Of a DNA stretch of 12,403 nucleotides, positions 7,350 to 12,403 are shown in pieces. A program made the translations under genes and the position numbers. Where the stretch lies: the NCBI GenBank assembly GCA_016342385.1, contig JAEINM010000074.1, positions 1 to 12,403 of the forward strand. Direction: 5' to 3'. This DNA comes from Spirochaetaceae bacterium. GTDB lineage: Bacteria; Spirochaetota; Spirochaetia; DSM-2461. Numbering within the stretch: the stretch's first letter is position 1; each line of letters begins with the position of its first letter. The notes beneath the pieces were generated by a model. The model saw only the letters and a list, made by a program, of their open reading frames with translations. It was not told the DNA's origin and did no database searches.

Positions 7350-8441
7350 ATGGCTATAACAGATAAAGCTCTGGTTAAAACAGACGACCTGCCCATCAGG
7401 CATACAGGAGAGATACATTCGGGTAAAGTCCGTTCCGTATATTGGCTGACTGAAGAGGATAACAAGCGCCTATGCAAAGCTTATGGTTTGGAAGAGGAAG
7501 AACTGGCTGTTATGGTCATAAGTGACCGTATCTCTGCCTACGAGTGCATATGGCAGAGTGAGGGAGGACTAAAAGGTATTCCCGGGAAAGGTGCCGCTCT
7601 CAATGCTATTGCCCGCTACTGGTTCACCCGTTTTGAGGAAGAAGGTCTGGCAGGAAACCATATCGTTGATGCACCCCATCCCTTAGTCTGGCTGGTCCGA
7701 AAAGCCCGTCCCGTCATGGTAGAAGCTATTGCCAGGCAATACATAACAGGAAGCATGTGGCGTTCATATGAAAAAGGCGAACGGGAGATCTGCGGCATTA
7801 CCCTTCCTGAAGGTTTGAAGAAGAATCAGAAACTCGATGAGCTCCTCATAACTCCGTCAACAAAAGGCATTATCGCAGGGATTGAGGGAATTCCTGAGAT
7901 TGATGATGTAAATATAACCCGTGATCAGATTCTGAATAATCTTGATGTATTCAAATTCCGAAACGCCGAAGATGTGGCCATGTATGAAAAACTTCTTTCT
8001 GAGGGATTTAATCTGATCTCCCGGGAGCTGAATAAAATAGGAAAAGTATTTGTTGATACTAAATTTGAATTCGGATTTATTGGTGAAGGTGAAAATGCCA
8101 AAATGATCTACATTGATGAAATCGGTACCCCCGACTCTTCCAGATATTGGGACAAAGCATTGTATGAAAAGGGAGAGATCAGAGAAGACTCCAAGGAAGT
8201 ATTCCGTGAAATGCTTCAGGCCAGCGTTCCCGACAAAGATGTTCTGGTGAATAAAAATCGGATAGAAGAGCGCAAAGCTCTTGCCGCTACATTCCGCCTG
8301 AAAGATGAACAGATGATGGAAGTAAGCCGGCTCTATATTGAACTGGCAGAAAAAATCACCCGTGAGAAACTTCCTCTAACCGATTCTCCAAAGCAGGAAA
8401 TCACCCAGGCGTTACAGAAGCTTGGTCTTATTCTTTCGTAA
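7350..8441 (+). CDS. purC: SAICAR synthetase (phosphoribosylaminoimidazole-succinocarboxamide synthase)
   Basis: This enzyme joins aspartate to CAIR using ATP, forming SAICAR in de novo purine synthesis in the cytoplasm. At 363 residues it is the long form, like that of Vibrio and Shewanella relatives, rather than the roughly 240-residue Bacillus/E. coli form. Motifs seen: HSGKVRSVYWL (23-33, ATP loop), VISDRISAYECIW (56-68), the first family signature within MVEAIARQYITGSMWR (123-138), LLITPSTKG (165-173), the second signature FVDTKFEFG (234-242) and DEIGTPDSSRYW (256-267). The C-terminal helical extension after 270 is complete. AGGGAG five bases upstream fixes the start. The gene is a single transcription unit with its own promoter and terminator; no other pur gene is adjacent. 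Its codon use and base composition differ from the AT-rich ABC genes. Resemblance to the gammaproteobacterial long form, judged from memory, suggests possible transfer, but this needs a tree. Confidence 0.97.
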   Translation: MAITDKALVKTDDLPIRHTGEIHSGKVRSVYWLTEEDNKRLCKAYGLEEEELAVMVISDRISAYECIWQSEGGLKGIPGKGAALNAIARYWFTRFEEEGLAGNHIVDAPHPLVWLVRKARPVMVEAIARQYITGSMWRSYEKGEREICGITLPEGLKKNQKLDELLITPSTKGIIAGIEGIPEIDDVNITRDQILNNLDVFKFRNAEDVAMYEKLLSEGFNLISRELNKIGKVFVDTKFEFGFIGEGENAKMIYIDEIGTPDSSRYWDKALYEKGEIREDSKEVFREMLQASVPDKDVLVNKNRIEERKALAATFRLKDEQMMEVSRLYIELAEKITREKLPLTDSPKQEITQALQKLGLILS

Positions 8442-8443
8442 TC

Positions 8444-8471
8444 AAAAGGGGCTGTTGCAACAGCCCCTTTT
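8444..8471. terminator. Perfect palindromic intrinsic terminator, bidirectional
   Basis: Arms AAAAGGGGCTGTTG (8444-8457) and CAACAGCCCCTTTT (8458-8471) are exact complements. The hairpin would have a GC-rich stem with T-runs on both strands, three bases after the purC stop. It lies between converging genes, so it can end both purC and the minus-strand CDF gene (stop at 8537). Confidence 0.93.
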
Positions 8472-8536
8472 CTATTTTCTGAAAATACTTTTAAAACTTA
8501 AACCTGAATATTCTTTCTACAACAAAGAGAATCCAT

Positions 8537-9460
8537 TTAAATTTGATTGTTTTTTGGCTCTATATGGATTGAAAATATCATTTCACTACCCAATTTCTCT
8601 TTTATAGCCGTTTCGACCTTATGAGCGATGGAATGGCCTTTCTCAACAGTAATATTTGAGTCTACTAAGATATGTAGATCCACTGCCGAAATATTTCCAA
8701 TTCTCCTTGTTTTTAAATTATGAGGTTTCTCAACTTCCGGTATTAAGGCTGCTGTCTGTAGAATTACTTCTTGAATCTCTTCAGGTAAGGCGACCTCTAA
8801 AAGTTCGTTTATACTGATTTTTCCAATATGAAATGCTTCTTTAATAATAAATAAGCTTACTATTACACAGGCAATCGGATCTAAAATAACCCATTTATTT
8901 CCTAAGAGGATTGCACCCCCTATACCTACAGCTGCTCCTAGTGATGAAAAAGCGTCTGATCTGTGATGGTAGGCATTGGCAATGATTGCAGAACTGTTTA
9001 TTTTCCTGCCTTTTTTAATGGTATAACGAAAAAGCCCTTCTTTTACAATTATAGAAATAATGGCTGATATAAAGGTTACAATATGAGGTTTTATAATCTG
9101 ATCATCCTGTAAAATCCCAATTGCACTGGTTATACCTGAATAGCCGATCCCGAAACCGACTGTTGAAAGAAAAACGGCAATAATTAATGCAGTAAGAGTT
9201 TCAAATTTACCATGTCCATAGTTGTGTGAAGAGTCCTTCGGGCGGGAAGCTAAAAACATACCGATTATTACTACAATATCAGAACCTAAGTCTGATAGAG
9301 AGTGGATACCATCGGCGACCATAGCCTGACTGTGTCCGAATATACCGGCAATAATCTTGGCAAGGCTTAAGCCAATATTTAATATAGCTCCAATAGCGGT
9401 TGTTTTGTTAGCCTGTTGTAATCGTTCTTTAGAATTGTTTGATGAATTTGTATTTCGCAT
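8537..9460 (-). CDS. Cation diffusion facilitator (CDF) family metal exporter
   Basis: This is an inner-membrane, proton-coupled divalent-metal exporter of the FieF-like CDF group, acting as a dimer. I chose the ATG at 9460 because GGAG lies about nine bases upstream; the in-frame ATG six codons earlier has no ribosome site. The product has 307 residues with six helices: about 22-42, 47-70, 89-108, 127-147, 157-184 and 188-208. The transport site is visible as HSLSD in helix 2 (His53, Asp57) and HHRSD in helix 5 (His165 or His166, Asp169). A two-His/two-Asp site is usual in zinc-type members. YGHGKFET (81-88) is the typical loop after helix 2. The C-terminal domain (about 210-303) has the metal-binding, dimer-forming fold with DLHILVD (261-267) and FSIHIEP (296-302). 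It converges with purC on a shared terminator. Substrate is probably Zn2+, but Fe2+, Mn2+ or Cd2+ cannot be excluded. Confidence 0.94.
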   Translation of the reverse strand: MRNTNSSNNSKERLQQANKTTAIGAILNIGLSLAKIIAGIFGHSQAMVADGIHSLSDLGSDIVVIIGMFLASRPKDSSHNYGHGKFETLTALIIAVFLSTVGFGIGYSGITSAIGILQDDQIIKPHIVTFISAIISIIVKEGLFRYTIKKGRKINSSAIIANAYHHRSDAFSSLGAAVGIGGAILLGNKWVILDPIACVIVSLFIIKEAFHIGKISINELLEVALPEEIQEVILQTAALIPEVEKPHNLKTRRIGNISAVDLHILVDSNITVEKGHSIAHKVETAIKEKLGSEMIFSIHIEPKNNQI

Positions 9461-9528
9461 TTTGAGATCTCCATTCAATTTAAAAATTCGATGGGTCCCG
9501 CGAAATACTCGCTGCTAATGCCCGATTA

Positions 9529-9550
9529 GTTTTATTTGATTAAATAAAAC
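9529..9550. promoter_or_regulatory. Candidate operator dyad in the CDF leader
   Basis: Arms GTTTTATTT (9529-9537) and AAATAAAAC (9542-9550) are perfect complements around a four-base centre GATT. The element lies about 16-37 bases downstream of the predicted CDF transcription start and 69 bases before its ATG. It is too AT-rich for a terminator and has no T-run, so an operator for a metal-responsive repressor is the best guess. The regulator is not in the window. Confidence 0.5.
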
Positions 9551-9572
9551 CACCTGATCCCTTAATAAGAAA

Positions 9573-9602
9573 ATAATACTGAAGTTTTTATATAAAAGTC
9601 AA
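9573..9602 (-). promoter_or_regulatory. Sigma-70-type promoter of the CDF gene
   Basis: On the minus strand TTGACT (9602-9597) and TATTAT (9578-9573) are separated by 18 bp. Transcription would begin near 9566, giving a leader of about 105 bases that includes the dyad at 9529-9550 and a short CTAAT/ATTAG hairpin. The -35 box lies inside the esterase-like pseudogene fragment on the other strand. Confidence 0.65.
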
Positions 9603-9741
9603 GCATGAAAAAGATATTGAATATCAGATCTTCAAAGATCATCCCATGTTTCTCAATGAATATCTGGTAGGTGTTTATGAGGAACTGATCTCAAAATACA
9701 GAATAGACAAGAATCTTTGCTGCTTTATGAACCCGAACTGA
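9583..9741 (+). pseudogene. Remnant of a paralogue of the lipoprotein esterase
   Basis: Bases 9641-9708 match 11703-11770 of the downstream esterase at 64 of 68 positions with no gaps. In the same reading frame the fragment reads PMFLNEYLVGVYEELISKYRID, against residues 289-310 of the intact protein. Similarity stops abruptly on both sides: the frame continues from a stop at 9580 and ends at TGA 9739-9741, with no start codon, lipobox or catalytic Ser region. It is therefore a broken internal piece from just before the GxSxG motif, not a gene. Three of the four differences change the amino acid, consistent with loss of constraint or with origin from a diverged paralogue. The region now carries the -35 box of the opposite-strand CDF promoter. 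Confidence 0.85.
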
Positions 9742-9877
9742 TAATTTAATATAACATAGGGTAAACGAATTATATTATACTTCTTTATAGGGGGTAGACT
9801 CAGTAGAATAATCCTGAATTGAATACAAGAATAAATACTGCTTTATGAATAAAGGGGAAAATAGCTGAGGAGGATAA
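9742..9877. other. AT-rich upstream region of the solute-binding protein gene
   Basis: No gene is visible. TTGAAT (9819-9824) with TATGAA (9844-9849) at a 19-bp distance is a weak promoter candidate. A strong ribosome site GAGGAGG (about 9867-9873) precedes the ATG at 9878. Confidence 0.3.
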
Positions 9878-10618
9878 ATGAGAAAAACTATTTTAATAAT
9901 ATTCCTTTTATTTCCATCTCTATCATTAACGGCCCGGATACTTACCACGCACTTTCAGGACAGTGCTCCAAAATATTTCCTGGAAGATGGAATTGTTCGC
10001 GGTATCTGTACAGACATAATAATCTCTCTCAATAAAGAATTAAGATCAAGCAATATTCAAATCCTTACCGAAAAATCCTCTTATCCTTTTGTTCCCTTTC
10101 GACGGTTGCAGGAGGACCTTGAAAACGGAATTATAGATATCTTTATTGGATTAGCGAAATCTCCCTCCAGAGTTGAGAAATATGTGTTTCTTGAAACTCC
10201 TGTATATCAGGTTTCTTCAACTTTCGCAAAAAAAATATTGTCAGATTTTGAATATGATTCCCAATCAGATCTTGTGAACCAATCAATTGGCGTGGTTTCC
10301 GGTTCAAAAACAGCTGATCAATTGAACTCTATAGGGACTCTAAATGTATTAAATATAAAAACTTTGGATCAAGCTTTACGGATGTTAAATTTAGGAAGAA
10401 TTGATCTTGTTTTCTATCATTCTCTAGGGTTGAAGCATACTATAGCGAAACTGGAATTAGAATCTACTATTACTTGTTCAGATAAAGCCTTTGAGAATTA
10501 CAACCATTACATAGCATTTAATAAAAGTATATCTCCCGTAATAATGGAACAGGTCGAAAAAGCACTACAGAGGCTTATTGATGTTGGGGGAATTGATAAA
10601 ATATTATCAAATTATTAA
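9878..10618 (+). CDS. Orphan periplasmic solute-binding protein (SBP_bac_3 type)
   Basis: This is a periplasmic protein of the family-3 solute-binding fold, which typically binds amino acids or related small polar ligands. The 246 residues match the family. Residues 1-19 are a signal peptide ending in LTA. The two-lobed pattern is visible: the first lobe includes ILTTHFQDSAPKYF (21-34), GICTDIIISLNKEL (42-55, the usual G-x-x-x-D-hydrophobic helix) and DLENGIIDIFIGLAKSPSRVEK (79-100); the second lobe begins near SIGVVSGS (136-143) and includes ALRMLNLGRIDLVF (165-178). The C-terminal helix IMEQVEKALQRLIDVGGIDKIL is typical. The canonical RTPER-type loop is altered to KSPSRVE. No permease or ATPase gene is adjacent, so it may serve a remote transporter or act as a sensor-type binding protein. 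The start has a near-ideal GAGGAGG ribosome site. Confidence 0.88.
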   Translation: MRKTILIIFLLFPSLSLTARILTTHFQDSAPKYFLEDGIVRGICTDIIISLNKELRSSNIQILTEKSSYPFVPFRRLQEDLENGIIDIFIGLAKSPSRVEKYVFLETPVYQVSSTFAKKILSDFEYDSQSDLVNQSIGVVSGSKTADQLNSIGTLNVLNIKTLDQALRMLNLGRIDLVFYHSLGLKHTIAKLELESTITCSDKAFENYNHYIAFNKSISPVIMEQVEKALQRLIDVGGIDKILSNY

Positions 10619-10774
10619 CTGACAGGCTGTATCGTACACAATATCCCTTCTTATTTGTAGGCGTAAAAGAACTTCGTCTTGAACTTCTATAACAATTATC
10701 CAATTATTCAAAAAAAGAAGGATTGGTTCACTCAACAATTCAATGATGGGTCAGAAAATTTATAAAAATAATTC
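10619..10774. other. Intergenic region without a recognisable gene
   Basis: I see no gene and no GC-rich hairpin with a T-run after the solute-binding protein. The strand of A and T runs around 10760-10772 lies directly upstream of the esterase promoter and could act as an UP element. Confidence 0.25.
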
Positions 10775-10805
10775 TTGACTCTTACCTAAGGTAAGAGGAT
10801 ATACA
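10775..10805 (+). promoter_or_regulatory. MerR-family-type promoter and operator of the esterase gene
   Basis: TTGACT (10775-10780) and TATACA (10800-10805) are separated by 19 bp, longer than the optimal 17. The spacer holds a perfect dyad: CTCTTACC (10779-10786), centre TAA, GGTAAGAG (10790-10797). An overlong spacer filled by a dyad is the hallmark of promoters activated by MerR-family regulators, which untwist the DNA to realign the boxes. The start would be near 10812, 29 bases before the ATG. No merR-like gene is in the window. Confidence 0.8.
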
Positions 10806-10840
10806 TTTCAATATATCTATTAAACTTCAGGAGTTCTATA

Positions 10841-12151
10841 ATGATAAGAACGTATTTGTTTATTCTAATTTCCTCCCTTTTGTTTTTTTCCTGTTCTTCC
10901 CAAGATGAATTAGTTAATACCGATGAAAAATCAGCTGTTGATTCCTTTGATTATACATTAAAGGATCTTAATACTGCGGATTTTGATACTCTGCATTCTC
11001 AAGTCGGAACAGATGAAAATAAATATTTAATTCTGGGAAACATTCCCGTAATACCACCGGCAGAAAATCTACCGGATAATCTGGCAAAACTATCTGGACG
11101 ATGGGAGGGATATAATCTCGATGGAATGGTAGCCAAAGATTTTAAAATAACATTAATATTATCTGAAATATCAGATCAATCTGTTAAAGTAATTGATTGT
11201 TTTTCTTCAAATATACAATTCCCTGATGGAATAACCGAGAGGATGGGGAAAGTCATTTCACCTGAAGAGGGAATTATTCAGCTAAAGGAAGTGGGCCAAT
11301 ATGGAATGATCACTTATACCTTTCAATATCAGCCTGAAACAGATGAACTTAGCGTTAGGGAGACATTAAATGAGAATTTTTCTGAATATATTTTTAAGCG
11401 AGAACAGAATTACTTTGTCTATAAAGATTACGATGCCTATTTAGCAAGTTTGAATATTTCTATTCAGAAATATGATAATCCTGATAATCAGAAGATGGGC
11501 GCAGGATATATGCTGTATCTACCTAAAGATTATGACCGGAATCCAGATAAAGATTATCCTTTAATCTATTTTTTACATGGCTATGGTGACCGGGGAGAAA
11601 ATATTCACCTCCTGGCAAAAGCGTCCCCCTTTATGAGAATCAGACAGGGCCACGATCTGCCATTTATTATTGCCGCGCCTATTCTCCGGTTTTCTAATGA
11701 CTATCCCATGTTTCCCAATGAATACCTGGAAGGTGTTTATGGGGAACTGATCTCAAAATACAGAATAGACCGGGATCGGGTCTATATATCGGGCTTAAGC
11801 ATGGGAGGGATCGCCAGCTACCATTTTACAATGAGTCATACCGATAAAGTTGCGGCATTGGCGGTTTTGAGTGCATTGAATCCGGAATATCTGGAATTTG
11901 CCAAAAATGCTGGATTTCAGCCGTTTTCCAGTAATCCAGTGGAATTGAAAGATATTCCCATATATATCGTTCATGGAAAGCAGGATATGTTATTTCCTGT
12001 TTCAGCAGCAGAGAAGACCGTTGCGGATTTAAGGAAAAGTAATGATTCGGTTGAGTTTCATATCCTGGAAGATGGTGATCACGATACGTGGACTGATACG
12101 TATTCCGATCCTCATTTTTATGACTGGTTATTACAACATTCAAAAAATTAA
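10841..12151 (+). CDS. Lipoprotein alpha/beta-hydrolase (esterase / COG4099-type peptidase)
   Basis: This is a probable membrane-anchored serine hydrolase acting outside the cytoplasm. The 436 residues start with a lipoprotein signal (LLFFSC, Cys18 as lipid site; a loose lipobox of the kind seen in spirochaetes). Residues about 80-187 form a separate strand-rich domain beginning LSGRWEGYNLDG and ending SEYIFKRE, resembling lipocalin-like accessory domains. The hydrolase domain spans about 215-434: oxyanion segment FLHGYG (244-249), nucleophile elbow GLSMGG (318-323, Ser320), acid Asp382 in VHGKQD and His414 in GDHDTW. The triad is complete. AGGAG seven bases before the ATG supports the start. 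A MerR-type promoter directly precedes it, so expression is likely induced by a chemical or metal signal. A broken paralogue fragment lies at 9583-9741. Substrate is unknown: carboxyl esters, antibiotics or peptides are possible. Confidence 0.92.
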   Translation: MIRTYLFILISSLLFFSCSSQDELVNTDEKSAVDSFDYTLKDLNTADFDTLHSQVGTDENKYLILGNIPVIPPAENLPDNLAKLSGRWEGYNLDGMVAKDFKITLILSEISDQSVKVIDCFSSNIQFPDGITERMGKVISPEEGIIQLKEVGQYGMITYTFQYQPETDELSVRETLNENFSEYIFKREQNYFVYKDYDAYLASLNISIQKYDNPDNQKMGAGYMLYLPKDYDRNPDKDYPLIYFLHGYGDRGENIHLLAKASPFMRIRQGHDLPFIIAAPILRFSNDYPMFPNEYLEGVYGELISKYRIDRDRVYISGLSMGGIASYHFTMSHTDKVAALAVLSALNPEYLEFAKNAGFQPFSSNPVELKDIPIYIVHGKQDMLFPVSAAEKTVADLRKSNDSVEFHILEDGDHDTWTDTYSDPHFYDWLLQHSKN

Positions 12152-12403
12152 AAAAATGTTCGCTCCAGGAGTAAATAGCGCTGTACTTGTCTCCAGTAAC
12201 AGCTAGTTAGTAATTTTGTATAAAATTCACTCCTTTGCGGCGGACTCTTACCCTGTCATTTAGATCCTTTAATAATTATTCTATTGCCAAATTCTCTAAC
12301 AAATAATAAATGCCTATACTCCGACAGTGTAATATTTTTTTATGTAAAAAAACAGGAATCGAACTTATTATGAGTAAATGAACATCTTTATCCAATCGAT
12401 CAA
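12152..12403. other. Right-edge intergenic region, no gene recognised
   Basis: No coding frame or RNA gene is supported. Two AT-only dyads are visible: AATTTT-GTAT-AAAATT near 12214 and TTTTTTTA-TG-TAAAAAAA (12335-12352). Either could contribute to transcription termination on both strands, but neither has a GC-rich stem. Confidence 0.3.

Noticed and set aside
8422..8607. 61-codon plus-strand reading frame after purC
   Set aside because: It runs through the terminator palindrome and into the 3' end of the CDF gene; no ribosome site.
9461..9566. Metal riboswitch (NiCo or yybP-ykoY type) in the CDF leader
   Set aside because: The leader is about 105 bases and folds only into short hairpins; I could not match the conserved cores of either class.
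11826..12143. 105-codon minus-strand reading frame
   Set aside because: It is the complement of the C-terminal part of the esterase, which has the complete catalytic triad in the plus-strand frame.
12335..12352. TTTTTTTA/TAAAAAAA palindrome as an intrinsic terminator
   Set aside because: It has no GC pairs in the stem and lies almost 200 bases past the esterase stop; too weak to call as a terminator.
1..12403. CRISPR array, transposase, integrase, tRNA or rRNA
   Set aside because: No regularly spaced repeats, no DDE or tyrosine-recombinase motifs and no tRNA-like cloverleaf were seen on reading both strands.

Overview
The window suggests an AT-rich, Gram-negative-type bacterium. I lean towards a spirochaete (Spirochaetales/Treponema-like). 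The evidence is an outer-membrane lipoprotein-sorting (LolA-like) protein paired with a three-component-less RND (HAE3/MMPL) exporter, a lipoprotein with a loose lipobox, and many short exported proteins of no known family. This placement is an inference; no rRNA, tRNA or marker protein in the window settles it. There are no insertion sequences, CRISPR arrays or phage genes that I can see.

Layout. (1) Positions 1-3014, minus strand: a LolA-like exported protein followed 35 bp later by an RND/MMPL exporter that runs off the left edge (727 residues present, 3' end missing). A clean 9-bp-arm dyad lies upstream of this operon. (2) Positions 3119-4369: a spaced inverted repeat, then two divergent genes for small exported proteins. 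The rightward one has a flavodoxin-like pattern and carries a DAVSSAT motif resembling the ApbE flavinylation consensus. (3) Positions 4599-7154, plus strand: a probable operon of a START-like (SRPBCC) protein, an ABC ATPase and an ABC-2 permease. Its first gene looks leaderless. (4) Positions 7265-8471: the purine-biosynthesis gene purC, with a good sigma-70-type promoter and a perfect 28-bp palindromic terminator. (5) Positions 8537-9602, minus strand: a CDF-family metal exporter with its own promoter and a dyad just inside the transcript. (6) Positions 9583-12151: a broken fragment of an esterase paralogue, an orphan periplasmic solute-binding protein, and an intact lipoprotein esterase/peptidase. 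The intact esterase sits behind a textbook MerR-type promoter (19-bp spacer filled by an 8+3+8 dyad).

The theme is cell-envelope traffic: two exporters, a metal pump, a solute-binding protein and several exported or lipid-anchored proteins, with one housekeeping gene (purC) among them. The observations most worth following are the MerR-type operator, the duplicated esterase fragment, the possible covalent flavin site in the exported flavodoxin-like protein, the dyads in front of the RND and CDF genes, and the START-domain/ABC exporter operon with a leaderless start.
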